Assembly (NCBI GenBank): GCA_016286075.1
Contig: JAEERZ010000104.1
Location: 1-7,816 of the forward strand
Direction of reading: 5' to 3'
DNA: 7,816 bases
Origin: Selenomonadaceae bacterium
GTDB lineage: Bacteria; Bacillota; Negativicutes; Selenomonadales; Selenomonadaceae
The notes beneath the pieces were generated by a model. The model saw only the letters and a list, made by a program, of their open reading frames with translations. It made no database searches and had not been told where the DNA came from. Made by a program: the position numbers and the translations under genes. Below, piece by piece: positions 1-6,991 of this stretch (positions are counted from its first letter, which is position 1; each line of letters opens with the position of its first letter).

Positions 1-555
1 CTGTCGGGCAAAGATAATGAGGCCGTTGCCAAGGCCGTTCATGACGAGCTTTATGAAATGAAGGATCGAAAAGTCGCCTGCGCGCTTACGATTCTTGGCA
101 TAGACGCCGAGGCGGAAACGGTGACAATCGGTCGGAGCGGACAAACGCCCGTCTTTGTCTGGACGGAAGAATACGAGACGGTTTACGACGACGAGGCGAC
201 GGCTCTCGGCATGAGCCGGAACGTCAATCCGCAGACTTATGAGCTTCCGCTGGCGCAGGGGATGATTCTCGCCGCAGTCACCGAGGGAATCCGCGTTGCG
301 GGGAAAAAGCGAGGAGGCGCTCATTTCGAGGAAGAACGGCTTTGGGAGATTATTCGCGGCAATCCGGCGGAAGACGTCGAGTTCATCGCGAAAAATATTT
401 TAGAGTATGCGTTGACGTTGGAACGCGAACAGGCATCCGAGGATATGACGGTGGCGGTGCTGGGGATTTCGACGGATAAAGCGGAGGATGCGGGCATCGG
501 TTTTTTGTCGGCTTCTTATCCGATATCGGTCATGCAGTCACGCATCGAGAACTGA
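1..555 (+). CDS. SpoIIE/RsbU-type PP2C serine phosphatase, C-terminal part (5' end outside the window)
   Basis: The frame is open from base 1 to a TGA at 553-555, giving 184 residues of a protein that begins upstream; the first ATG (58) is internal, because family-like sequence (a helix ending in AVHDELYEM) precedes it. The pattern is that of the SpoIIE/RsbU branch of PP2C phosphatases: a beta strand VACALTILGID, a GRSGQTPVFV strand pair, TALGM, the segment where the family has TDG (here VTEGI, fragment residues 93-97) and a terminal DDM-like motif (here EDMTVAVLGI, residues 147-156). Such enzymes dephosphorylate Ser/Thr on partner proteins, often anti-sigma-factor antagonists, using Mn/Mg. 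The substrate cannot be told from this fragment. Two normally Asp metal ligands are Glu here, so activity is uncertain. It ends 40 bases before secD, with no terminator seen, so it may be co-transcribed with secD. The family call is fairly sure and the function is not. Confidence 0.75.
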   Translation: MSGKDNEAVAKAVHDELYEMKDRKVACALTILGIDAEAETVTIGRSGQTPVFVWTEEYETVYDDEATALGMSRNVNPQTYELPLAQGMILAAVTEGIRVAGKKRGGAHFEEERLWEIIRGNPAEDVEFIAKNILEYALTLEREQASEDMTVAVLGISTDKAEDAGIGFLSASYPISVMQSRIEN

Positions 556-595
556 TGAATAATAGGATCGTAACAAGGAAAGGGCTGAGCTATCG

Positions 596-1840
596 TTGAG
601 AAAAGAGGAATTCGGAAAGCTTTTAATCGTTATAGCGGCGATTGTAGGTTTGTTCATCGCATTTGTTTCTCCGCTGGCATATTCGATTCGGCAGGGACTT
701 GATTTGCAGGGCGGCACGCATGTCGTTTTGGAGGCCGAGGACACCGAGGAGGCGCAGGTGAACGACGACGCCATGCAGCGCGTCGTTCGGATTATGGAAA
801 AGCGCGTCAACGAGCTGGGATTGACGGAGCCGATTATCCAGCGGCAGGGCGCGCGCCGTATCATTGTGGAATTGCCGGGCATCAAGGATCCGGATAAGGC
901 GATCCAGGTCATTGGCAAGACGGCGATGTTGGAATTCAAGGACGAGGCAGGCACGACGGTTCTTACGGGTACCGACCTCAAGGACGCGAAGGAGCAGACC
1001 GACCAGTCCGGGCAAAATCTCGTCGCGCTGGAGTTCAGCGACGAGGGCGGAAAAAAATTTGGCGACTTAACGACGAAGAATGTCGGGCGTACGATTGCGA
1101 TACTGCTCGACGGCGAGGTGCTGACTGCGCCGAACGTCAAGGAGCCGATTCTTGGCGGCAAGGCCGTTATCACCGGATCGCGGACGCTGGAGGAAGCGCA
1201 TAACCTTGCGATTCTGCTCCGAAGCGGCGCGCTTCCGGTCAAGGTCAATATTATCGAAACGCGTACCGTCGGTCCGACGCTTGGACAAGACTCGAAAGAC
1301 AAGAGCGAATTTGCCTTTGCGGTGGGCATCGGCGCGGTGCTCTTGTTCATGATCGTGTTTTATCGGTTGTCCGGCTTTATCGCGGATATCAGCTTGATGG
1401 CGTATGTTTTGATGCTGTTGGCTTCGCTGAAATTCCTTGACGCGACGCTGACGCTTCCTGGCGTGGCGGGTATTATCCTGTCCATCGGTATGGCGGTCGA
1501 CGCGAACGTGTTGATTTTCGAGCATTTCAAAGAAGAGTATCAGACGGGCAAGACGCTTCGCGCGGCGATGAATTCGGGCTTCAAGCGTGCGTTCACAACG
1601 ATTTTTGATTCCAATATCACGACGATCATAGCGTCTATCGTGTTGTTCATGTTCGGCACCGGCTCGATTCGCGGTTTCGCGATTACGCTGGGACTTGGCG
1701 TTGTTTTGAGCATGGTTACAGCGATTTCGTTGACGCAGTTCATGTTGAAGCTCTTGATTGGAGCGAATATCTTCACGAACCCGTTTGTCTACGGCGCAAA
1801 GGCCGCGCCGGCGACGGAAGGGGGTGTGAAGCGTGCGTAA
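596..1840 (+). CDS. secD: Protein translocase subunit SecD
   Basis: SecD, with SecF, forms a proton-driven membrane complex that assists SecYEG-SecA export by pulling and releasing substrate on the outer face of the cytoplasmic membrane. The 414-residue product has TM1 at about 9-28, the diagnostic GLDLQGGTHVVLE motif at 34-46, a P1-type periplasmic domain (about 55-220), the VGPTLG motif at 225-230, then five hydrophobic segments (about 236-256, 262-280, 286-307, 333-353, 358-384). The conserved GMAVDANVLIFE motif lies in TM4 (298-309). The following residue is His310, where many SecD proteins have Arg (FER), a small oddity. The protein is shorter than E. coli SecD (615 residues) but normal for Firmicutes. 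The start is TTG with a purine-rich AAGGAAAGGG 11 bases upstream; the next in-frame ATG would delete TM1, so TTG is needed. It overlaps secF by 8 bases, implying translational coupling. Confidence 0.96.
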   Translation: MRKEEFGKLLIVIAAIVGLFIAFVSPLAYSIRQGLDLQGGTHVVLEAEDTEEAQVNDDAMQRVVRIMEKRVNELGLTEPIIQRQGARRIIVELPGIKDPDKAIQVIGKTAMLEFKDEAGTTVLTGTDLKDAKEQTDQSGQNLVALEFSDEGGKKFGDLTTKNVGRTIAILLDGEVLTAPNVKEPILGGKAVITGSRTLEEAHNLAILLRSGALPVKVNIIETRTVGPTLGQDSKDKSEFAFAVGIGAVLLFMIVFYRLSGFIADISLMAYVLMLLASLKFLDATLTLPGVAGIILSIGMAVDANVLIFEHFKEEYQTGKTLRAAMNSGFKRAFTTIFDSNITTIIASIVLFMFGTGSIRGFAITLGLGVVLSMVTAISLTQFMLKLLIGANIFTNPFVYGAKAAPATEGGVKRA

Positions 1841-2732
1841 TTTTGATATTGTAGGACGCAGAAAGCTTTGGTATTTCCTCTCCCTGTGCGTGATCATTCC
1901 CGGTATTGTGTCCATGTTCGTAAAGGGCTTCAATTTCGGCATCGACTTTACCGGAGGCACGCTCATCGAGCTTCGCTTTGACGAGAAAGTCTCGATCGGG
2001 GCGGTGCGCGAGGTCATGAAAGGCTATGATCTCGACAACAGTATGATTCAGCTGTCCGGCGACGCAAGCAACGCTACCGAGGCGCGGGACGTGATGATTC
2101 GCACGGTGGATTTGGAGGAAAATGATCGAAAAGCGGTCATGGCTTCCCTTAAAGAAAAACTGGGCGCGTATTCGGTGCTTCGGGAGGAGAAAGTCGGAGC
2201 GACCATGGGCGCGGAGCTTTTGATGAATGCGGCGCTGGCAACGTTGCTTTCATGGCTTTTGATTGTCGCTTACGTGTCTTTCCGCTTTGAGTTCCGTTTC
2301 GGTATTGCGGCGGTTCTGGCATTGATTCATGACGTGCTCGTGGTGCTGGGCGTGTTCTCAATCCTGCAAAAGCAGGTGGATTCCTCGTTCGTCGCGGCGC
2401 TGTTGACCATTGTCGGTTATTCGATTAACGATACTATCGTTATCTTCGACCGTATTCGTGAGAATCTGCGGCTTCATTTTCGACGCGGCGGCGATATTGT
2501 CGAACTGGCGAACCGCAGTATCTATCAGACGTTGACGCGTTCCCTCTATACGGTATGCACGGTTTTGTTCACCACGTTTGCGCTGTACTGGTTCGGCGGC
2601 GACACGACGAAAGATTTTTCCTTTGCGCTTCTCGTCGGATTTTTCAGTGGATGTTATTCGTCTATTTTTGTCGCGAGTCCGCTTTGGGTGACGCTTCGGA
2701 ATTGGAGCGAGGCGAAAAAGGCGGCGCGGTAA
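1833..2732 (+). CDS. secF: Protein translocase subunit SecF
   Basis: SecF is the second half of the SecDF complex in the cytoplasmic membrane. The 299-residue product shows TM1 at about 12-30, the family motif GIDFTGGTLIELRF at 36-49, a small extracytoplasmic domain (about 50-120), the VGATMGAEL motif at 121-129, hydrophobic segments at about 132-150, 156-178, 184-206, 236-254 and 262-286, and the signature GYSINDTIVIFDRIRE at 195-210 with the conserved Asp in TM4. Length and motifs are typical of the family. The start is GTG at 1833, inside the last codons of secD, preceded by AAGGGGG 8 bases upstream; secD and secF should therefore be translated from one message in matched amounts. The message appears to end at a hairpin terminator just after the stop codon. 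There is no sign of truncation or frameshift. Confidence 0.96.
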   Translation: MRNFDIVGRRKLWYFLSLCVIIPGIVSMFVKGFNFGIDFTGGTLIELRFDEKVSIGAVREVMKGYDLDNSMIQLSGDASNATEARDVMIRTVDLEENDRKAVMASLKEKLGAYSVLREEKVGATMGAELLMNAALATLLSWLLIVAYVSFRFEFRFGIAAVLALIHDVLVVLGVFSILQKQVDSSFVAALLTIVGYSINDTIVIFDRIRENLRLHFRRGGDIVELANRSIYQTLTRSLYTVCTVLFTTFALYWFGGDTTKDFSFALLVGFFSGCYSSIFVASPLWVTLRNWSEAKKAAR

Positions 2733-2741
2733 AGAAAAATG

Positions 2742-2779
2742 AAAGGCGCACGAGACTTTACCCGTGTGCCTTTTCTTTT
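2742..2779 (+). terminator. Rho-independent terminator after secF
   Basis: An 11-base stem, AAAGGCGCACG (2742-2752), pairs with CGTGTGCCTTT (2763-2773), with one G-T wobble, around a 10-base loop, and runs into TTTTCTTTT (2771-2779). It starts 9 bases after the secF stop codon, so it most likely ends the secDF transcript. A-rich sequence on the left arm (2731-2744) makes the stem extendable. It lies only about 25 bases before the inferred recJ start, so recJ needs either read-through or its own start signal. Confidence 0.85.
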
Positions 2780-2791
2780 GCGGTCAATAAT

Positions 2792-2796
2792 GGAGG
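2792..2796 (+). promoter_or_regulatory. Ribosome binding site that sets the recJ start
   Basis: GGAGG at 2792-2796 is the only strong Shine-Dalgarno sequence near the front of recJ. It sits 8 bases before the in-frame TTG at 2805. An ATG at 2790 overlaps this site and has no comparable sequence ahead of it. An earlier in-frame ATG at 2739 would put translation across the terminator hairpin. The TTG at 2805 is therefore the favoured start. Confidence 0.7.
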
Positions 2797-2804
2797 AATA
2801 TTTG

Positions 2805-4772
2805 TTGCGAAAAAAATGGTTGGTTGTTGGCGATAGGGAAGAAGAGGACGTCAAATATGCCGCGCAGCTTGGTATATCTCCTTTTCTCGCGGGAATATTG
2901 CGCAGGCGGAATATTTGCGATGTGGAACAGGCCAAGGCCTTTTTGCGTCCCGAAACGGAGCAGGAATATTACGATCCGTTCTTGATGCGGGATATGGAGC
3001 GGGCGGTTGCACGTATTCGGCGCGCGATTGAAAACTCGGAAAGAATCATCGTTTACGGGGATTACGATGTAGACGGCATTACGTCCACGACCCTTCTTGT
3101 ACGTGCGCTTCGCCGTCTCGGTGCGGAGGCGGATTATTATATTCCCGACCGTCAGGAAGGATATGGGCTTCATACGGAGTCGCTGAACCAGTTGGCGGAT
3201 GACGGAGCGAAACTCGTGGTGACGGTGGATTGCGGGATTGCCAGCATATCGGAAATAGAAGCTCTGCATGGAAAGCTGGACATAGTGGTCACGGATCATC
3301 ATTTGCCGGGAGAGAAATTGCCGGAAGCGGCGGCAGTCGTCGATCCGCACAGAACGGATTGCGAATATCCGTTCAAGGATTTGGCGGGAGTCGGCGTCGC
3401 GTTTAAGCTTTGCCAGGCGTTATTCCGGGAATTACGCAATGAGAGTTTTGAAGACGATTTGGAATTGGTCGCGTTAGGGACGGTCGCCGATATTGTGCCG
3501 CTGCTTTCGGAAAACAGGAAGCTGGTAAAGATTGGCTTGTCCCGTATGAAGGATACGAAGATTGAAGGACTGCGCCAGTTGATAGAAGCAGCCGGCCTTT
3601 CCGGTCAGGATATATCCAGCGGGCAGGTCGGATTCATGCTTGCTCCGAGGCTCAACGCGGCGGGTCGTCTGGAAACGGCGATGCGCGGCGTGGAACTGCT
3701 TCTTTCCGAAGACGGGGAAAAAGCCTTGGAGATTGCGCAAGGATTGAATCAGCTGAACAGCGAAAGGCAGCAGGTCGAGGCGGATATCGTCGAGCAGGCG
3801 AAGGAACAGCTCGCATCTGTCGACACGGCGGCGGCCCGTACTCTCGTCGTGGTAGGGGAAGGTTGGCATCCTGGCGTGATAGGGATTGTCGCGTCAAGGC
3901 TTGTCGAGCTCTATTATCGGCCCACAGTCGTTATCAATGTGCAGGATGGAATCGGAAAGGGTTCGTGCCGCAGTATTCCGGGTTTTCATCTTTTTGACGC
4001 GCTGACGGCGGCAAAGGATTCTTTGGTGCAGTTCGGGGGGCACGAGATGGCGGCGGGTCTTACCGTGTTGCCCGAAAAGATTGACGATTTGCGTGCTGCG
4101 TTGGATAACTATGCCGCTCTTCATCTGAACGAAGAGGATTATATTCCGCGTTTGGAATTGGAAGCGGATTTGCTGCCGAAGGATATCACTATTGAATTGG
4201 TTGAGGATTTGGCGAAATTGGAACCTTACGGGATGGCAAATCCGAAACCTCTTTTTGGAAGTTTTGACGTGCGGGGATTCGATGCGAAGACGATAGGGCG
4301 TGAGGGCCAGCATTTGAAATTTTCACTGCGGGGAGGCGCAGATTCGCTCGAAGCGATTGGTTGGAATATGAGCGAAAAATTGGTATTGCTTTACCGCGGC
4401 AACGTCGATATGGCATATATGCCGGAGATTAACGAGTGGAACGGAAAAATCTCCGTGCAGTGCAAGTTGAAGGAACTTCGTTCTTCCAGAAAACGCAGCG
4501 TTTTTCCGACAAGGGAAATTCTTGGCGGTATTTATCTTGCATTGAAGAAAATGCAGACGGAAAGGCCTTTTTCCGAAAACGACAAATTATTGGCCGGAAG
4601 ATGCAACACCTCGCCGGAGATTTTGCAGATCGCGCTGCAAATTTTTTCCGAACTGGGGCTGGTCGTATGCGACGGGGGCGGTTTCCGGCTTGTTCCTCAG
4701 CCGAAAGAAAAGTTGAGATTGGAAGATTCTCAAACATATCGTGATGGCGTTTCCTTGCAGAAACAACGCTGA
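2805..4772 (+). CDS. recJ: Single-stranded-DNA-specific 5'-3' exonuclease RecJ
   Basis: RecJ degrades single-stranded DNA from the 5' end in recombination, mismatch and base-excision repair. From the TTG at 2805 the product has 655 residues. DHH-family motifs run in order: DYDVDG at 86-91, TVDCGI at 140-145, TDHH at 163-166, GTVADIVPL at 225-233, RLNAAGR at 282-288, then the DHHA1 part with HPGVIGIVASR at 355-365 and GGHEMAAG at 411-418. The metal-binding Asp and His residues are all present. An OB-like region (about 445-560) and a further C-terminal domain (about 565-640) follow, the latter resembling the extra domain of Firmicute RecJ; length lies between E. coli (577) and B. subtilis (786). 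An in-frame ATG at 2739 would add 22 residues that look unlike the family and would overlap a terminator; ATG 2790 is a second, weaker alternative. The gene follows secF, a common Firmicute neighbour, and precedes ruvC. Confidence 0.95.
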   Translation: MRKKWLVVGDREEEDVKYAAQLGISPFLAGILRRRNICDVEQAKAFLRPETEQEYYDPFLMRDMERAVARIRRAIENSERIIVYGDYDVDGITSTTLLVRALRRLGAEADYYIPDRQEGYGLHTESLNQLADDGAKLVVTVDCGIASISEIEALHGKLDIVVTDHHLPGEKLPEAAAVVDPHRTDCEYPFKDLAGVGVAFKLCQALFRELRNESFEDDLELVALGTVADIVPLLSENRKLVKIGLSRMKDTKIEGLRQLIEAAGLSGQDISSGQVGFMLAPRLNAAGRLETAMRGVELLLSEDGEKALEIAQGLNQLNSERQQVEADIVEQAKEQLASVDTAAARTLVVVGEGWHPGVIGIVASRLVELYYRPTVVINVQDGIGKGSCRSIPGFHLFDALTAAKDSLVQFGGHEMAAGLTVLPEKIDDLRAALDNYAALHLNEEDYIPRLELEADLLPKDITIELVEDLAKLEPYGMANPKPLFGSFDVRGFDAKTIGREGQHLKFSLRGGADSLEAIGWNMSEKLVLLYRGNVDMAYMPEINEWNGKISVQCKLKELRSSRKRSVFPTREILGGIYLALKKMQTERPFSENDKLLAGRCNTSPEILQIALQIFSELGLVVCDGGGFRLVPQPKEKLRLEDSQTYRDGVSLQKQR

Positions 4773-4796
4773 ATCATAGCGAAGGATACGAAAGCA

Positions 4797-4805
4797 TGTT
4801 ATAAT
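4797..4805 (+). promoter_or_regulatory. Extended -10 promoter for ruvCAB
   Basis: TGTTATAAT at 4797-4805 is a perfect extended -10 (TG, one base, TATAAT) in the 72-base gap between recJ and ruvC. No good -35 is seen at 16-18 bases upstream (4776-4783 is a poor match), as is usual for extended -10 promoters recognised by the housekeeping sigma factor. Transcription would begin near 4812, leaving a leader of about 33 bases before the ruvC TTG. It would let ruvCAB be transcribed independently of recJ. Confidence 0.65.
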
Positions 4806-4806
4806 A

Positions 4807-4818
4807 GAACAAGTATTA
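4807..4818 (+). promoter_or_regulatory. Possible degenerate LexA/DinR (SOS) box overlapping the ruvC start point
   Basis: GAACAAGTATTA matches 10 of 12 positions of the Gram-positive SOS core GAAC-RNRY-GTTC (the left half is perfect; the right half is ATTA instead of GTTC). It lies directly after the -10 hexamer and covers the predicted transcription start, where a repressor would block initiation. ruvAB is SOS-controlled in E. coli and B. subtilis, which makes the idea reasonable, but the weak right half site means it could be chance. Confidence 0.3.
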
Positions 4819-4844
4819 GATTTGATTGGAAAGCGGGAAAAAGA

Positions 4845-5342
4845 TTGCTGGTACTTGGGATTGATCCTGGCACGGCGATTTGCGGGTATGGATTCGTCGA
4901 AGCGGCGCAGGGGAGTCGATTGATTCCTCATGAGTACGGCTCCGTTACGACGAGTTCGAAAGCGCGTATGCAGGATCGACTGATGAAACTTTATGACGAG
5001 ATTGATGCGCTGATCAAAAAATATCGACCTGATGCGATGGGCGTCGAGCAGCTTTTTTTCAACCGCAACGTGACGACGGCGATTCCCGTCGGTCAGGCAC
5101 GTGGCGTCGTCCTGCTCGCCGCAGCGAAGAACAACCTGGAAATCGTGGAGCGTACGCCGCTTCAGATTAAGCAATCGGTGACAGGATACGGAAAAGCGAC
5201 CAAGGAACAGGTGATTTACATGGTCACGAAGCTTTTGAACCTTCCTGCGCCGCCGAAGCCGGACGACACGGCGGACGCGTTGGCGGCCGCAATCTGTGCG
5301 TTGCATTTCATGAGCAGCCCGGCATGGAGGAATGATTTATGA
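4845..5342 (+). CDS. ruvC: Crossover junction endodeoxyribonuclease RuvC
   Basis: RuvC is the dimeric, metal-dependent nuclease that cuts Holliday junctions symmetrically, acting on junctions moved by RuvAB. The 165-residue product has the RNase H-like fold signature and the full acidic tetrad: Asp7 in LGIDPGT, Glu68 in GVEQLFF, and Asp141 and Asp144 in the DDTADALAAAICALH segment near the C-terminus (compare Asp7, Glu66, Asp138 and Asp141 in E. coli). Length is normal for the family. The start is TTG: the next in-frame ATG is codon 42, which would remove the catalytic Asp7, and no usable start is seen upstream. Only a weak GGAAAGCGGGA ribosome site precedes it, suggesting modest translation. 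Its TGA overlaps the ruvA ATG by four bases, so the two should be translationally coupled. Confidence 0.96.
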   Translation: MLVLGIDPGTAICGYGFVEAAQGSRLIPHEYGSVTTSSKARMQDRLMKLYDEIDALIKKYRPDAMGVEQLFFNRNVTTAIPVGQARGVVLLAAAKNNLEIVERTPLQIKQSVTGYGKATKEQVIYMVTKLLNLPAPPKPDDTADALAAAICALHFMSSPAWRNDL

Positions 5343-5941
5343 TAGGTTTTTTACGAGGTAAGGTCGTACAGTTGTTGCAGGACTATTGCCTCTTGGATGT
5401 TGGCGGAGTCGGATACCGCGTGTTTATTCCGTCCTCGACGCGGAGCCGTCTGAAAAACGGCGAGGAAGCAATGCTGTATACGCACCTTGCCGTACGGGAG
5501 GATGCGATGACCCTTTACGGCTTTGAAAGCCAGGAAGAATATCAGGGGTTCCAGCTGCTGATTTCCGTTTCCGGCATTGGACCGAAGGTTGCTCTTGGGA
5601 TTTTGTCGTCGATTACAATCGAGAGGCTCTTTCAGGCAATTCATGGACAACAGATTGCTGTGCTCACAAAACTTCCGGGCGTCGGGAAAAAATCGGCGGA
5701 ACGGTTGATTTTGGAACTGAAGGATAAGACTGCGGGGCTTGAAGGCGCGGGTGCGGCCGAAGGCGCTCTTCCGACTGCGGAAAAGTTGCAGGACGAGCCG
5801 ACTTCCGATGCAATCGCAGCGCTGTCCGCACTCGGGTATTCACAGGACGAGATTTCCTCAGTGTTGCGGCGTATTACGAAGCCGATGACCACGGAGGAAA
5901 CGATTAGATTTGCGTTGAAGGAATTTGCGGGGAGGAGGTAA
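5339..5941 (+). CDS. ruvA: Holliday junction branch migration protein RuvA
   Basis: RuvA tetramers bind the four-way junction and load RuvB rings. The 200-residue product shows the three expected parts: an OB-fold N-terminal domain (about 1-62, starting MIGFLRGKV), a middle domain with two helix-hairpin-helix motifs (VSGIGPKVALGILSSI at 77-92 and LPGVGKKSAERLILELK at 112-128), an acidic, Ala/Gly-rich linker (about 131-153), and the C-terminal RuvB-binding helices (about 155-196, including ALSALGYS and TTEETIRFALKEF). All are intact and the length is standard. The ATG start lies within the ruvC stop (ATGA overlap) behind a TGGAGG ribosome site 8 bases upstream. It is one of only two ATG starts among the seven genes whose starts are visible. 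RuvB follows after 3 bases. Confidence 0.97.
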   Translation: MIGFLRGKVVQLLQDYCLLDVGGVGYRVFIPSSTRSRLKNGEEAMLYTHLAVREDAMTLYGFESQEEYQGFQLLISVSGIGPKVALGILSSITIERLFQAIHGQQIAVLTKLPGVGKKSAERLILELKDKTAGLEGAGAAEGALPTAEKLQDEPTSDAIAALSALGYSQDEISSVLRRITKPMTTEETIRFALKEFAGRR

Positions 5942-5944
5942 CCG

Positions 5945-6991
5945 GTGGAAGAACAGGAAGGCCGTATCGTGGCCATGGAGGAACAGTCCTCCGACGATTG
6001 GCAATATAGCTTGCGTCCGCGTAAATTGAAAGAGTATATAGGACAGGATGAAGCAAAAGAGAATCTTTCCGTGTTTATCCAGGCAGCCTTGAAACGGGGC
6101 GAAGCGCTTGACCATGTGCTTCTCTACGGTCCTCCGGGGCTTGGCAAGACGACGTTGGCCGCAATCATCGCCAATGAATTAGGCGTAAATTTCCGTGTGA
6201 CCAGCGGGCCTGCCATTGAGAATTCCAGAACGCTTGCGGAGATTTTGACGAATCTTGAAAAACGGGACGTCCTGTTTATTGATGAAATACATCGTCTTTC
6301 CCGAAGCATTGAAGAAGTGCTTTACTCCGCGATGGAAGATTTTGCGCTTGACATCATTATTGGGAAGGGGCCCGGCGCGCGGTCTATCCGATTGGATATT
6401 GCCCCGTTTACCCTTGTCGGCGCGACGACGAGATGGGGGGCGTTGGCTGCTCCGCTTCGCGATCGCTTCGGCGTGCCGCTTCGGCTCGAATATTACCGTC
6501 CGGAAGCGTTGAAAGAAATCATCAAGCGTGCGGCGGAAATATTAAAAATTCGTATTGAAGACGCCGGGGCGATTGAAATCGCCCGCCGTTCTCGAGGCAC
6601 GCCGCGCGTGGCAAATCGCCTTTTGAAGCGTGTGCGCGATTTCGCGCAGATCAATGGAGATGGAGTGATAACGGAAAAGCTTGCGGATGAGGCGTTGGTG
6701 AAGCTGGAAGTGGACAAGGCGGGTCTGGACCGTATGGATCGCCGTATGCTGACGACGATGATAAAGAAATTCGCCGGCGGCCCTGTGGGACTGGAAACCT
6801 TGGCGGCGGCCATCAGCGAGGAAACGGACACGATTACCGACGTCTACGAGCCGTTCCTGATTCAGCTCGGCTTTTTGATGCGGACGCCGAGAGGCCGCAT
6901 CGTAACGCGGGTGGGTTATGAACACATGAATATTCCGTATCCGGGAGAGGAAAAGGGGAACGCCGCGCTGTCGCTGTTTGACGAATCGTAA
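5945..6991 (+). CDS. ruvB: Holliday junction branch migration ATPase RuvB
   Basis: RuvB is the hexameric AAA+ motor that pumps DNA through the RuvA-bound junction. The 348-residue product has the N-terminal LRPRKLKEYIGQ element (23-34), Walker A GPPGLGKTT (62-70), Walker B LFIDEIHRL (110-118), sensor 1 LVGATTR (157-163), the arginine finger region PLRDRFG (170-176), sensor 2 region RRSRGTPRVANRLLKRVRDFA (from 214 on), and a C-terminal winged-helix domain (about 262-336) ending with the RTPRGR motif at 313-318. Residue 164, directly after sensor 1, is Trp where most RuvB proteins have Ala. The start is GTG with a strong GGAGGAGG 6 bases upstream, inside the end of ruvA; an in-frame ATG at codon 11 is less well placed. 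The last gene of the ruvCAB unit; no terminator is visible after it. Confidence 0.97.
   Translation: MEEQEGRIVAMEEQSSDDWQYSLRPRKLKEYIGQDEAKENLSVFIQAALKRGEALDHVLLYGPPGLGKTTLAAIIANELGVNFRVTSGPAIENSRTLAEILTNLEKRDVLFIDEIHRLSRSIEEVLYSAMEDFALDIIIGKGPGARSIRLDIAPFTLVGATTRWGALAAPLRDRFGVPLRLEYYRPEALKEIIKRAAEILKIRIEDAGAIEIARRSRGTPRVANRLLKRVRDFAQINGDGVITEKLADEALVKLEVDKAGLDRMDRRMLTTMIKKFAGGPVGLETLAAAISEETDTITDVYEPFLIQLGFLMRTPRGRIVTRVGYEHMNIPYPGEEKGNAALSLFDES

Noticed and set aside
1..57. The phosphatase starting at the ATG at 58
   Set aside because: The frame is open to base 1, and the residues before that ATG fit the preceding helix of the phosphatase domain, so the gene is truncated by the window edge rather than starting at 58.
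556..595. A promoter for secD (TAGGAT-like -10 at 563-568)
   Set aside because: There is no matching -35 at a suitable distance and the hexamer is a weak match; co-transcription with the phosphatase gene explains the arrangement as well.
538..1350. A 270-codon open frame on the minus strand opposite secD, and other long minus-strand frames (for example 1067-2017, 4587-5306 and 6542-6925)
   Set aside because: They lie opposite strongly supported plus-strand genes, their translations are Ser/Arg-rich or low-complexity with no family motif, and they overlap one another; they look like by-products of codon bias.
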